A stretch of DNA of 64,000 nt from Streptomyces bathyalis (GCF_015910445.1 NZ_CP048882.1:5515501-5579500); one strand, 5' to 3'. Positions 40,684-49,916 are shown, numbered from the stretch's first letter. Numbers and translations are program-made. Notes: generated from the letters alone by a model not told the origin.

Positions 40684-41468
40684 ACGTGGGTCCCTGGGTC
40701 GGTCTCGCTCACGGACAGTCCGGTCTGGATGGCGGCGGCCACTGCCGCGCCCGGGGTGTCGTGCGGATGGCAGGCGAGGTCGTGGAGGCGGTCCGGGTTC
40801 GCGACGAGTTCGACCCGGCCCTCGCGCAGCAGCACCGCGCGGTCGATCAGCGGTGCGAAGGGCCCGAGTTCGTGCAGCACGAGCAGTACGGACGTGCCCC
40901 GGCTGACCTGTTCGCGCAGCGCGTCCGCCAGTACGTCCTGGCCGGTCAGGTCCACGCCCGCGATCGGCTCGTCCATGATCAGCAGGTCGGGTTCGGCGGC
41001 GAGGGCCCGCGCGATCAGCACGCGCTGGTGCTGCCCCCCGGAGAGCGCGTTGACGGAGTCCTTGGCGCGGTGCGTGAGCCCGACGACCTCCAGGGCCCTG
41101 CCGACGGCGGCCTTGTCGGCGCGGCCCAGCGGACGCAGCTTCGTACGGGCGAGACGGCCGGAGGAGACGACCTCCCGCACGGTGGCGGGCACGCCCGCTG
41201 CCGCGGTGGATCGTTGCGGGACGTAGCCGATGCGGCGCCAGTCACGGAACCGGGGGAACGGGGTGCCGAACAGTTCCAACTCGCCCCCGGACAGGGGCAC
41301 CTGGCCGATCACGGTGCGGATCGTGGTCGACTTCCCCGAACCGTTGGAGCCGAGCAGGGCGACGACCTCGCCGCGGTCCACGGTCAAGTCGAGGCCGCGC
41401 AGAACGGTGCGCGCCCCGAGGGAGGCGGTGGCGCCCCGGAGGGATATCACTGGCTGAGGCTCGGCCAT
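40680..41468 (-). CDS. znuC: Zinc ABC transporter ATPase
   Basis: ABC ATPase of 262 residues that powers the zinc importer. Walker A GSNGSGKST near residue 40, signature LSGGQHQRV, Walker B LLIMDEP, and the H-loop in LVLHEL. It overlaps znuB and follows znuA by 96 bases, consistent with a znuA-znuC-znuB-zur operon read leftward. Confidence 0.94.
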   Translation of the reverse strand: MAEPQPVISLRGATASLGARTVLRGLDLTVDRGEVVALLGSNGSGKSTTIRTVIGQVPLSGGELELFGTPFPRFRDWRRIGYVPQRSTAAAGVPATVREVVSSGRLARTKLRPLGRADKAAVGRALEVVGLTHRAKDSVNALSGGQHQRVLIARALAAEPDLLIMDEPIAGVDLTGQDVLADALREQVSRGTSVLLVLHELGPFAPLIDRAVLLREGRVELVANPDRLHDLACHPHDTPGAAVAAAIQTGLSVSETDPGTHV

Positions 41469-41564
41469 GCGAAGGGCCCTTCCTCGGTGGTCGGTGCTGG
41501 GGATCGGGGTCCGGTGGCGGGAACGGGACCGGAGGGCGGCGGAATGTGGCGGATGCGGCGGCCC

Positions 41565-42533
41565 TCAGTTGGCGCCGAGCGCGTTCTGCAGTGAGAAGAG
41601 GTTCTGGTGCATGACCGAGAAGTAGTCCTCGTTCTTCTTCACGCTCTCCAGAGGGCTGAGGACGCCTGTCTTGAGGTTCAGATCCCCGGCGAGCGTCCGC
41701 GCCGTCTTGTCACTGGCGCTCGACTCGAAGAAGACGGTGTCGACTCGCCCGGCCTTGGCGGTCTTGTGCAGCTGCTTCATGCGGGCGCCGCTGGGTTCGG
41801 AGTCCGGGTCGATGCCGGAGACGGCGGCCTGGTGCAGCCCGTACCGCTCGGCGAGATAGCCGAAGGCGGCGTGGGTGGTGATGAAGGTGTCGGTCTTCTT
41901 GCGAGCCAGACCCTTCTTGAACTCCTTGTCCAGTGAGTGCAGGCGCTGGACGAGGGTCTCGGTGTTCTTCGCGTAGTCCTTCTTGTGGGACGGGTCGGCC
42001 TCCGCGAGTTCCTTGCCCACACCCTTGGCGATCTGGGCGTAGCGAAGGGGATCGAGCCAGACGTGCGGGTCTCCGCCCTGCCCGGCGCCCGCGGCGTCGT
42101 GGGAGTGGTGCTTTCCGTGGTCCTCGCCGTGCACGTCCGTGCTGTGCTTCTCCAGCGTCGCGTACGAGGAGGCGTCGGCCACGTGCTCCGGCTCGGCCTG
42201 CTGCACGCCCTCGTCGACCGCGGGCTGCAGGCCCTTGAGGTAGACGACGAGACCGGCGTCGCTCAGCCGTCCGGTCTGCTGGGGACTGAGCTCCAGGTCG
42301 TGCGGCTCGGTGCCGGGCTTGGTGAGGGATTCGGTCTCGACGTGCTCGCCGCCTATCTGCTGGGCGACGTACTGGAGGGGGTAGAAGGACGCGACGACGT
42401 CCACCTTCCCGTTCGCCTCCTCGTCGGCGGCCGAGTCGCTCGTGCAGGCGGTCAGGGCGAGCCCGCCGACGCCGAGAGCGGTTGCGGCGGCGAGGACACG
42501 TATGAGCCGGCAGGAAGCGTTCATGACACTCAT
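41565..42533 (-). CDS. znuA: Zinc-binding lipoprotein
   Basis: Substrate-binding lipoprotein of the cluster-A-I (ZnuA) family, about 322 residues. A signal peptide ends in a lipobox with Cys30 (GGLALTACTS). A His/Asp-rich loop (HGEDHGKHHSHD) near 140 is the feature that marks zinc-specific members, and conserved ligand regions DPHVWLDPL and FITTHAAFGYLA follow. The ATG at 42533 is chosen because AGG lies at a suitable distance; ATG 42524 is the alternative. It heads the znu operon behind a Zur-box-like palindrome. Confidence 0.93.
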   Translation of the reverse strand: MSVMNASCRLIRVLAAATALGVGGLALTACTSDSAADEEANGKVDVVASFYPLQYVAQQIGGEHVETESLTKPGTEPHDLELSPQQTGRLSDAGLVVYLKGLQPAVDEGVQQAEPEHVADASSYATLEKHSTDVHGEDHGKHHSHDAAGAGQGGDPHVWLDPLRYAQIAKGVGKELAEADPSHKKDYAKNTETLVQRLHSLDKEFKKGLARKKTDTFITTHAAFGYLAERYGLHQAAVSGIDPDSEPSGARMKQLHKTAKAGRVDTVFFESSASDKTARTLAGDLNLKTGVLSPLESVKKNEDYFSVMHQNLFSLQNALGAN

Positions 42534-42545
42534 TTTCAACCTACT

Positions 42546-42560
42546 TGGAAACCATTGTCA
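42546..42560 (-). promoter_or_regulatory. Likely Zur box upstream of znuA
   Basis: On the minus strand TGACAATGGTTTCCA matches the AT-rich Zur-box pattern TGAAAATnATTTTCA at most positions, 13 bases before the znuA ATG. A half-site TGAAAATGA lies at 42530-42538, overlapping the start. The consensus is from memory; zinc-dependent repression of znuACB is the inference. Confidence 0.65.
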
Positions 42561-42695
42561 AATGGGTCGGCTGGGGGCGGGCTGCCGGTGGTCCGCGAAT
42601 CGTTCGCCGTACCGATAGCCCGGACCGATTTGATCCGCCCCCCTCATGGCTCGGTAACCTGAAGTATTCCGTCCGCCGTTGATGAAGAGAGCACT

Positions 42696-44078
42696 GTGGC
42701 CGCCGACAAGATCGACACCATCGTCAGCCTGAGCAAGCGCCGTGGCTTCGTCTACCCGTGCAGTGAGATCTACGGCGGTCAGCGTGCCGCCTGGGACTAC
42801 GGTCCGCTCGGTGTGGAGCTGAAGGAGAACATCAAGCGTCAGTGGTGGCGGGCCATGGTCACCTCGCGCGACGACATCGTCGGCATCGACTCGTCCGTGA
42901 TCCTGGCGCCGCAGGTGTGGGAGGCCTCGGGTCACGTCGCCACGTTCACCGACCCCCTCACCGAGTGCACGTCCTGCCACAAGCGCTTCCGCGCGGACCA
43001 CCTCGAAGAGGCGTACGAGGCGAAGCACGGGCGGCTCCCGGCGCAGGGCCTCGCCGACATCAACTGCCCGCACTGCGGCAACAAGGGCGGCTTCACCGAG
43101 CCCAAGCAGTTCTCCGGGCTGCTCTCCACGCACCTCGGCCCGACGCAGGACGCCGGCTCCGTGGCCTACCTGCGGCCCGAGACGGCGCAGGGCATCTTCA
43201 CCAACTTCGCGGCCGTGCAGCAGACTTCGCGCAAGAAGCCGCCGTTCGGCATTGCGCAGACGGGCAAGTCCTTCCGCAACGAGATCACGCCGGGCAACTT
43301 CATCTTCCGCACCCGCGAGTTCGAGCAGATGGAGATGGAGTTCTTCGTCAAGCCGGGCGAGGACGAGAAGTGGCACGAGTACTGGATGCAGCAGCGCTGG
43401 TCCTGGTACACGGGGCTCGGGCTGAGCGAAGAGAACATGCGCTGGTACGAGCACCCGCAGGAGAAGCTCTCCCACTACTCCAAGCGCACCGCCGACATCG
43501 AGTACCGCTTCAACTTCGGCGGCAACGAGTTCTCCGAGCTCGAAGGCGTCGCCAACCGCACCGACTTCGACCTCACCGCGCACTCCAAGGCCTCGGGACA
43601 GGACCTGTCCTACTTCGACCAGGAGGCCGGTGAGCGCTGGGTGCCGTACGTCATCGAGCCGGCGGCCGGTGTCAACCGCGCGATGCTCGCGTTCATGCTC
43701 GACGCCTACATCGAGGACGAGGCGCCCAACGCCAAGGGCAAGCTGGAGAAGCGCAACGTGATGCGGCTCGACCCGCGGCTCGCGCCCGTCAAGGTGGCCG
43801 TGCTCCCGCTGTCGCGCAACGAGAAGCTGTCGCCGAAGGCGCGCGGCCTCGCCGAGGCGCTGCGCAAGAACTGGAACATCGAGTTCGACGACGCCGGCGC
43901 CATCGGCCGCCGCTACCGCCGCCAGGACGAGATCGGCACGCCCTTCTGCGTCACGGTCGACTTCGACACCCTCGACGACAACGCCGTCACGGTTCGCGAG
44001 CGCGACACGATGAAGCAGGACCGCGTCTCGCTCGACCAGATCGAGAGCTACCTCGCGGGCCGGCTGCTGGGCTGCTGA
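42696..44078 (+). CDS. glyS: Glycyl-tRNA synthetase
   Basis: Class II aminoacyl-tRNA synthetase of the homodimeric alpha-2 type, 460 residues. Motif features include YGPLGVELKENIKRQWW, a CxxC zinc insertion (CTSCHKRF and CPHCGNKGGF), LRPETAQGIFTNF, and FRNEITPGNFIFRTREFEQM. GTG 42696 starts MAADKIDTIVSLSKRRGF-like sequence. It is divergent from znuA, and a perfect terminator follows its stop. Confidence 0.96.
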   Translation: MAADKIDTIVSLSKRRGFVYPCSEIYGGQRAAWDYGPLGVELKENIKRQWWRAMVTSRDDIVGIDSSVILAPQVWEASGHVATFTDPLTECTSCHKRFRADHLEEAYEAKHGRLPAQGLADINCPHCGNKGGFTEPKQFSGLLSTHLGPTQDAGSVAYLRPETAQGIFTNFAAVQQTSRKKPPFGIAQTGKSFRNEITPGNFIFRTREFEQMEMEFFVKPGEDEKWHEYWMQQRWSWYTGLGLSEENMRWYEHPQEKLSHYSKRTADIEYRFNFGGNEFSELEGVANRTDFDLTAHSKASGQDLSYFDQEAGERWVPYVIEPAAGVNRAMLAFMLDAYIEDEAPNAKGKLEKRNVMRLDPRLAPVKVAVLPLSRNEKLSPKARGLAEALRKNWNIEFDDAGAIGRRYRRQDEIGTPFCVTVDFDTLDDNAVTVRERDTMKQDRVSLDQIESYLAGRLLGC

Positions 44079-44090
44079 CCCGTACGGAGT

Positions 44091-44133
44091 GACGAGGGCC
44101 GGTTCCGCCAAGGGTGCGGAACCGGCCCTCGTC
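44091..44133. terminator. Perfect 18-base hairpin between convergent glyS and Uma2 gene
   Basis: GACGAGGGCCGGTTCCGC (44091-44108) pairs exactly with GCGGAACCGGCCCTCGTC (44116-44133), loop of 7, starting 12 bases after the glyS stop. It serves as a terminator for both convergent genes. Confidence 0.88.
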
Positions 44134-44138
44134 GTCCG

Positions 44139-44768
44139 TCAGTTGCCCTCCCGCTGCCCGTCCTGCTGCTCCGCGGGGGCCCCGAAGCCGCTGGTGTCCA
44201 GCTCGCAGTCGAACGGCGCGGGGATGTGGAGCGTCTTCCCGAACGGCACCGTCGTGTGCGAGGTGTATCCCTTCTCCGCCGGCGCCCAGAAGACGGTGGC
44301 TGACTCCTCCTCCATGTCCAGGAGGAGATACACGGGAACGCCGGCCTTCCCGTAGACCCGGACCTTGTCGTCCCAGTCGGCGTCACGCGTCGAGGGTGAA
44401 GTGAGCTCGCAGACGAGCGTGAGCGCCTCGCCGTCGATGTACCGCTTCGCGGTGTCGAAGGCCGCACGTGCCGCCACGTAGAGATCCGGCCCGTAAGCAC
44501 GTTGCTCGGAGGGGAATGTGAAGAGGAACGGGGCATCGCCGCACGTCTCGCCCTCGGGCAGTTGCTGCCGCAACTGCTCCCGGATGGATTCCATCACTCG
44601 GTAGTAGAACCCCCTGGACCACGGTGACACGACGATGCTCCCCCTGATGATCTCCGCCCGGTAGCCGTCGGGCACGTCCATGCTCAGCAAGGTCCGGCAC
44701 ATCGCCTCGAAGTCGGGCGGGCCGTCGGGGGTCTCTATGGGCGTCGGTCGATCCAGCATCACCGTCAT
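44139..44768 (-). CDS. Uma2-family PD-(D/E)XK nuclease-like protein
   Basis: Protein of 209 residues of the Uma2 (DUF820) family with a restriction-endonuclease fold, abundant in Streptomyces and of unknown biological role. Catalytic-type residues are recognisable: Glu in YRAEIIRG, Asp in GPDLYVA, and the ELTSPSTRDADWDDKVRVY block with the following Lys. ATG 44768 has AGGAAAGG upstream; the frame to 44828 is less likely. It stands alone, separated from the phosphotransferase gene by 72 bases. Confidence 0.85.
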   Translation of the reverse strand: MTVMLDRPTPIETPDGPPDFEAMCRTLLSMDVPDGYRAEIIRGSIVVSPWSRGFYYRVMESIREQLRQQLPEGETCGDAPFLFTFPSEQRAYGPDLYVAARAAFDTAKRYIDGEALTLVCELTSPSTRDADWDDKVRVYGKAGVPVYLLLDMEEESATVFWAPAEKGYTSHTTVPFGKTLHIPAPFDCELDTSGFGAPAEQQDGQREGN

Positions 44769-44840
44769 GATGCGCCTTTCCTGCCGGGTGATCCAGTGGT
44801 CACCCACAGTATTCAACGGGTCTGACAACGGGCGGTCCGC

Positions 44841-45662
44841 TCAGGTCAGAAGGGCCGTCAGGCGCCGGGCCTGGCGCTCCGCCGTGCCGGGAGGGTTCCG
44901 GGGGCGCTGCCGCTCCTCGTCGAAGGAGAGCAGGAACAGCCATACGAGAGCGAGGAGGCGGCGGCAGTCCCGCAGGCGGGCGGACTCCTGCGCCGTCAGG
45001 GAGAAGCGGCTCAGGAAGGCGCGGACGTCGAGAGGTTCGTCCACCCAGGAGCCCACATGCTCGGTGATCTCCGCGAGTTCGAACGCCCGGTCGCTGCGGC
45101 CCGAGTCCTCGAAGTCGACGATCCTCGCGCGGCGGCCGTCCCAGAGGTAGTTGGCGAGATTTCCGTCCCCGGCGCCGAATACCGGCGGCACGTTGTCCGG
45201 TGCGGATTCCACGTCCGACCGGTCCAGCCATCGCAGCCCGAGATCCATCGCGGCGTCGGCCTCGCCGCGGGGCGGAACCCGGACCCGGGAGGCCCAGGAG
45301 CGGAGGTGTGCCCTCAGGTCATGGGCGAGGCCGGGCCGGGGAGGGACATCGGCGAGTACGGCGGGCGGGAGCGCGGAGTGAAGCGTCCGCACCGCTTCTG
45401 CCAGGGCGTCGAGGGCCGGCCCGTCGTGCGGGCGGCCCCGCAGCCGCTCGCCCGGCAGTCGCGACATCGTGATCGCCGGTTCCTCCGTGCCGAGTCCGGC
45501 CGCCAGGGGAGCGGGCGCGAGCCCGGGTGCGTGCTCGGCGAGCAACCGCAGGGCGCGCCACTCCCGTTCGCCTTCCTCGCGGTCACCCGCGCGGAAGCGT
45601 TTGACGACCCGGTGAGGGCCCAGCTCGACGGCGTGGGTGCCGTGCGGGCCGCCGGTGCTCAA
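44841..45662 (-). CDS. Aminoglycoside-phosphotransferase-like kinase
   Basis: APH/choline-kinase-fold protein of about 273 residues, presumably an ATP-dependent small-molecule kinase. The catalytic loop reads VFGAGDGNLANYLW, so the common HGD appears as AGD while the catalytic Asp and Asn remain; IVDFEDSG is the DFG-like metal site. The start appears to be a TTG at 45662 just after the TetR stop; no better start is visible upstream. It is the third gene of an aldo/keto reductase-TetR-kinase operon. The substrate is unknown, and drug resistance should not be assumed. Confidence 0.72.
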   Translation of the reverse strand: MSTGGPHGTHAVELGPHRVVKRFRAGDREEGEREWRALRLLAEHAPGLAPAPLAAGLGTEEPAITMSRLPGERLRGRPHDGPALDALAEAVRTLHSALPPAVLADVPPRPGLAHDLRAHLRSWASRVRVPPRGEADAAMDLGLRWLDRSDVESAPDNVPPVFGAGDGNLANYLWDGRRARIVDFEDSGRSDRAFELAEITEHVGSWVDEPLDVRAFLSRFSLTAQESARLRDCRRLLALVWLFLLSFDEERQRPRNPPGTAERQARRLTALLT

Positions 45663-45674
45663 CGGTCCGCGGGG

Positions 45675-46265
45675 TCAGGCGCGCAGCCCGCGCAGGATCA
45701 GGGCGCGCACCGCCGCGAACGCCTCCTCGATCCCGGGGCGCGACCACTCCGGGGCGTACGCGGGGTCGTGGAACCGTCCCGTCGCGTGGAAGACGGCACG
45801 CGCGGTCTCGGCGGCGGAGCCGGCGGAGTCGGAGGCGAAGACGCCCTGCGTACGCCCGTCCTCGATGATCCGGGACAGCTGGCCGACCAGCTCGTCGATG
45901 TGCCGGTCGACGACGGCGTTCACGTCGTCCGTCAGCACCGAGTAGGTGGCGAACAGCTCCGGATCGTCGCCCGCCTTGTGGCGCTTGGCCTCGAAGAGCG
46001 TCGTCAGCCATCTGTCGAGGCGCTCGTCGGCCGGGCCGGGCCCGTCGACGGCGGCGACGAGACGCTCGCTGGTGCGGTCCAGCCAGCGCTGCGTCACGGC
46101 CTCGCGGAGGGCGGCCTTGGTACGGAAGTGCCGGTAGACGCTGCCGTGGCTGACGCCGAGGGCGCGGGCCACGTCGACGACCGTGGCCTTGCCGGGGCCG
46201 TAGCGGCGCAGCACCTCCTCGGTGGCCTCGAGGATGCGCTCCGGAGTCAGCGCTTCCGACACCAT
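45675..46265 (-). CDS. TetR-family regulator of the AKR operon
   Basis: TetR-type repressor of 196 residues with the helix-turn-helix TVVDVARALGVSHGSVYRHF near residues 28-47. It lies 17 bases after the aldo/keto reductase gene in the same direction, so it is probably co-transcribed with it. The perfect 36-base-arm palindrome upstream of the reductase (47334-47375) is the natural candidate operator for autoregulation and control of the operon. Confidence 0.87.
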   Translation of the reverse strand: MVSEALTPERILEATEEVLRRYGPGKATVVDVARALGVSHGSVYRHFRTKAALREAVTQRWLDRTSERLVAAVDGPGPADERLDRWLTTLFEAKRHKAGDDPELFATYSVLTDDVNAVVDRHIDELVGQLSRIIEDGRTQGVFASDSAGSAAETARAVFHATGRFHDPAYAPEWSRPGIEEAFAAVRALILRGLRA

Positions 46266-46282
46266 CCGGCCCCCTGTTCTCG

Positions 46283-47287
46283 CTATTTCTCGCTGTCGAG
46301 GTGCGCCATCTGGGCCGCCGGGTAGCGGTCGCCTGCGGCGGAACCGGCGGGCACCGCCTGCTCGATGGCTTCGAGATCGTCTGCGTCGAGAGTAACGTCA
46401 AGCGCCGCCAGCGACTCCGCCAGCCGCTCACGGGTGCGGGCGCCGACCAGCGGGACGATGTCCTCGCCGCGGGAGAGCACCCATGCGACGGCCGTCTGGG
46501 CGACGGTGATCCCCTTGCCGTCGGCGACCCGGCGCAGAGCCTCGACGAGGTCGAGGTTCCGGTCCAGGTTCTCGCCGGAGAAGCGGGGGCTCATGCCGCG
46601 GAAGTCGCCCGGCGCGAGCTCCCGTTCGCGTGACCAGTTGCCGCTGATCAGTCCGCGGGAGAGCACGCCGTACGCGGTGACGCCGATCCCGAGCTCGCGG
46701 CAGACCGGGAGGATCTCGTCCTCGATGCCGCGCGAGATCAGCGAGTACTCGATCTGGAGGTCGCTGACCGGAGCCACCGCCGCGGCCCTGCGGATGGTGC
46801 CGGCGCCGACCTCCGAGAGGCCGATGTGCCGCACGTGGCCCGCCTTCACCAGTTCCGCGACGGCTCCGACGGTCTCCTCGATCGGGACGGCGGGGTCGAG
46901 TCGGGCGAGCCGGTAGATGTCGATGTGGCCGGTGCCGAGGCGCTGCAACGAGTACGCGGCGAAGTTCTTGACCGCCTCCGGGCGGCCGTCGATCCCGGTG
47001 AAACCGCCTTCCACGGTTCGCAGTGCTCCGAACTTCACGCTGGTCAGGGCCTGTTCGCGGCGGGCGGCGGGTGCGGTGCGCAGCGCCTCGTTGATGAGCA
47101 GCTCGTTGTGGCCCATTCCGTAGAAGTCGCCGGTGTCCAGCAGGGTCACTCCCGCTTCGAGCGCGGCGTGGATCGTCGCGACGGATTCGGCCCGGTCGGT
47201 TCGGCCGTAGAGGGCGGACATGCCCATGCAGCCGAGGCCGAGGGCCGAGGTACGGAGGCCGTTGCTGCCGAGGGTGCGGGTCTGCAT
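46283..47287 (-). CDS. Aldo/keto reductase
   Basis: NADPH-dependent aldo/keto reductase of 334 residues, AKR13-like. The catalytic Asp and Tyr are in LLDTGDFYGMG and the Lys in SVKFG. At the usual catalytic His position (YQHRVDP in many relatives) the sequence reads YRLARLDP, so the His is absent, as in some actinobacterial members. ATG 47287 begins MQTRTLGSNGL. First gene of a reductase-TetR-kinase operon controlled from the palindrome upstream. Substrate unknown. Confidence 0.87.
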   Translation of the reverse strand: MQTRTLGSNGLRTSALGLGCMGMSALYGRTDRAESVATIHAALEAGVTLLDTGDFYGMGHNELLINEALRTAPAARREQALTSVKFGALRTVEGGFTGIDGRPEAVKNFAAYSLQRLGTGHIDIYRLARLDPAVPIEETVGAVAELVKAGHVRHIGLSEVGAGTIRRAAAVAPVSDLQIEYSLISRGIEDEILPVCRELGIGVTAYGVLSRGLISGNWSRERELAPGDFRGMSPRFSGENLDRNLDLVEALRRVADGKGITVAQTAVAWVLSRGEDIVPLVGARTRERLAESLAALDVTLDADDLEAIEQAVPAGSAAGDRYPAAQMAHLDSEK

Positions 47288-47333
47288 GGTTTGCGCTCCT
47301 TTGGTGCTGCCGGATCTGCCACTGCCGAGAGTA

Positions 47334-47375
47334 AGAGATGGAATGACAGATGTCAATATCTGTCATTCCATCTCT
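47334..47375. promoter_or_regulatory. Perfect 18-base inverted repeat, TetR operator candidate
   Basis: AGAGATGGAATGACAGAT (47334-47351) is followed after 6 bases by its exact complement ATCTGTCATTCCATCTCT (47358-47375). The core TGACAGATGTCA resembles TetR-family operators. It lies 47-88 bases upstream of the aldo/keto reductase start and about 200 bases before dusB. Confidence 0.75.
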
Positions 47376-47574
47376 GTTTCGCGAGGTGGTCTTCACGCTC
47401 CCTGCCTCCACCCGGGCCGGGGCGGGACGGCCCCTCGTACGGGCCCGGCGCCGATGCGGGAGAATGGGATGCCGCGCCGCCCGCGCGGACACCTCGCCGC
47501 CGCACATGCGAGCGGCACCCGGGCCAGGCCGGCCCAGCCCCGTAAGCCCGTACGTCTCGGAGGACGCCGACGTC

Positions 47575-48714
47575 ATGACGCCGCCGCTCCACATCGGTCC
47601 CCACGCCGTCCAGCCGCCCGTGGTGCTGGCGCCGATGGCCGGGATCACGAACGCGCCGTTCCGCACGCTGTGCCGGGAGTTCAGTGGTGGTAAGGGGCTC
47701 TTCGTCAGCGAGATGATCACGACGAGGGCCCTCGTCGAGCGCAACGCGAAGACCATGCAGCTCGTGCGGTTCGACGACAGCGAGAGGCCGCGTTCGATCC
47801 AGCTGTACGGGGTGGACCCGGTCACGGTCGGCAAGGCGGTCCGGATGATCACGGACGAGGCCCTCGCCGACCACATCGACCTCAACTTCGGCTGCCCGGT
47901 GCCCAAGGTGACGCGGAAGGGCGGCGGTTCGGCACTCCCGTACAAGCGGCCGCTGCTGCGCGCGATCCTGCACGAGGCCGTCGGCAACGCGGGCGGGCTC
48001 CCCGTCACGATGAAGATGCGCAAGGGCATCGACGACGGCCACCTGACGTACCTGGACGCCGGACGCATCGCGGTCGACGAGGGAATCACCGCGATCGCCC
48101 TGCACGGCAGAACCGCGGCACAGCACTACGGCGGCACCGCCGACTGGGACGCCATCGCCCGGCTCAAGGAGGCCGTGCCCGAGATCCCGGTGCTCGGCAA
48201 CGGCGACATCTGGTCCGCGGACGACGCGACGCGGATGGTGCGTGAGACCGGGTGCGACGGCGTGGTCGTCGGCCGTGGCTGCCTCGGGCGGCCGTGGCTG
48301 TTCGGCGACCTCGTCGCGGCGTTCGGGGGCGAGGGCCCGGAGGCGTACGCGCGGCCGTCCTTCGGCGAGGTGGCGCGCGTGATGCTGCGTCACGCGACGC
48401 TGCTGGGGGAGTGGCTGGGCGACGAGGCGCGCGGCGTCATCGACTTCCGCAAGCACGTGGCCTGGTACACCAAGGGGTTCTCGATCGGTTCGCAGGCGCG
48501 TCAGCGGCTGGCGGTGGCCGCGTCGCTGGAGGAGCTGGCCGGTCTGCTCGACGGCCTCGACGCGGACCAGCCGTGGCCGCACGACGCGGACGGTCCGCGA
48601 GGACGCACCCACGGGCGCAACAAGGTCGTGCTGCCCGAGGGCTGGCTCGACGACCCGTACGACTGCGCCGAAGGTGTCGGCGCCGATGCGGAACTCGACA
48701 CTTCGGGCGGTTGA
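47575..48714 (+). CDS. dusB: tRNA-dihydrouridine synthase
   Basis: FMN-dependent enzyme reducing uridines in the tRNA D-loop, 379 residues. The N-terminal PPVVLAPMAGITNAPFRTLC is the FMN-site signature; the catalytic Cys is in LNFGCPVPKV; ALHGRTAAQHYGG and VLGNGDIW belong to the barrel, and GVVVGRGCLGRPWLF closes the phosphate site. ATG 47575 has CGGAGGA upstream; the long frame to 47350 is non-coding. It is divergent from the reductase operon. Confidence 0.92.
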   Translation: MTPPLHIGPHAVQPPVVLAPMAGITNAPFRTLCREFSGGKGLFVSEMITTRALVERNAKTMQLVRFDDSERPRSIQLYGVDPVTVGKAVRMITDEALADHIDLNFGCPVPKVTRKGGGSALPYKRPLLRAILHEAVGNAGGLPVTMKMRKGIDDGHLTYLDAGRIAVDEGITAIALHGRTAAQHYGGTADWDAIARLKEAVPEIPVLGNGDIWSADDATRMVRETGCDGVVVGRGCLGRPWLFGDLVAAFGGEGPEAYARPSFGEVARVMLRHATLLGEWLGDEARGVIDFRKHVAWYTKGFSIGSQARQRLAVAASLEELAGLLDGLDADQPWPHDADGPRGRTHGRNKVVLPEGWLDDPYDCAEGVGADAELDTSGG

Positions 48715-48814
48715 ACATCCTCGTCACAGGGCTTGGTGAAGACCAATCGGACTTTTATCCAGAACGGCTAACCAACGTCCTGTGCAGGTCGGGTGACTGG
48801 GAGACTGTGCCCTT

Positions 48815-49873
48815 GTGAAGGCCATTGTCTACGAGGAGTTCGGGCAGCACCCGGCTCTGCGCTCCGTACCCGACCCCGCTCCCGCCCCGGGCGGCGTGGT
48901 GATCGAAGTCGACGCCACCGGTCTGTGCCGCAGTGACTGGCACGCCTGGCGCGGTCACGACCCCGATGTGAAGCTTCCGCACGTAGGCGGCCACGAGTTC
49001 GCGGGGACGGTCGTCGCCGCAGGCTCCGGCTCGGCGCTGCCGTGGGTGGGACGGCGGGTGACCGTGCCCTTCGTGTGCGGCTGCGGCACCTGCGCCCAGT
49101 GCGTCACGGGGAACCAGCAGGTCTGCGAGCAGCAGACACAGCCGGGATTCAGCCACTGGGGCTCGTTCGCCCAGTACGTGGCGATCGACAACGCCGACGG
49201 CAACCTCGTGGCGATCCCCGACTCGATCAAGGCGCCCGCGGCCGCCGCGCTCGGCTGCCGCTTCGGCACGGCCTACCGCGCCGTCGTGCGCCAGGGCCGC
49301 GTCACCGCCGGCGAGTGGGTCGCCGTCCACGGCTGCGGCGGCGTCGGGCTCTCAGCGGTGATGATCGCCGTGGCGAACGGCGCGCGGGTCGTGGCCGTGG
49401 ACATCTCCAGGGCGGCGCTGAAGGTCGCCCGCGACCTCGGCGCGGAGGCGACCGTGGACGTCTCCGACGTGGACGATCCGGGGGCGGCCGTCATCGAACG
49501 CACCCTGGGCGGCGCCCACTTGTCCCTCGACTGCCTCGGCGATCCGCGCACCTGCTGCGCGTCCGTACGGAGCCTGCGGCGGCGGGGACGCCATGTGCAG
49601 GTCGGCCTGCTGCCGCCCGACGAGGGCTCCCCGGCGATCCCGATGGACCGGATCGTCGCCCACGAGCTGGAGTTGCTCGGCAGCCACGGCATCCAGGCCC
49701 ACGAGTACCCTGCCCTGTTGGGGCTCGTCGAAGCCGAGGTGCTCCACCCCGAGCTGCTGGTGCGGCGAACCATCGACCTGTCCGAGGCGCCCGCCGCACT
49801 GATGGAGATGGACATCCCGGTGCCCGGCACCCCCGGCGTGACGGTCATCAGGCCGGAGTCGCCGAAGTCCTGA
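48815..49873 (+). CDS. Zinc-dependent alcohol dehydrogenase
   Basis: Medium-chain zinc alcohol dehydrogenase of 352 residues. The catalytic zinc ligands are in GLCRSDWHAW and GGHEFAG; the structural zinc loop has four Cys (CGCGTCAQCVTGNQQVC); the NAD site is GCGGVGLSAV. The GTG at 48815 starts MKAIVYEEFG-like sequence. The 100 bases upstream contain TTGGT and ACCAA as a small inverted repeat that may be regulatory. Substrate alcohol or aldehyde unknown. Confidence 0.9.
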   Translation: MKAIVYEEFGQHPALRSVPDPAPAPGGVVIEVDATGLCRSDWHAWRGHDPDVKLPHVGGHEFAGTVVAAGSGSALPWVGRRVTVPFVCGCGTCAQCVTGNQQVCEQQTQPGFSHWGSFAQYVAIDNADGNLVAIPDSIKAPAAAALGCRFGTAYRAVVRQGRVTAGEWVAVHGCGGVGLSAVMIAVANGARVVAVDISRAALKVARDLGAEATVDVSDVDDPGAAVIERTLGGAHLSLDCLGDPRTCCASVRSLRRRGRHVQVGLLPPDEGSPAIPMDRIVAHELELLGSHGIQAHEYPALLGLVEAEVLHPELLVRRTIDLSEAPAALMEMDIPVPGTPGVTVIRPESPKS

Positions 49874-49916
49874 ACGTGTCCGTGCCGGGCGGCGGTGAGC
49901 CGCCCGGCCACAGGCG

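Noticed and set aside
44841..45662. Aminoglycoside resistance gene
   Set aside because: Only the general phosphotransferase fold is visible, the HGD motif is altered, and the operon context gives no link to antibiotics.
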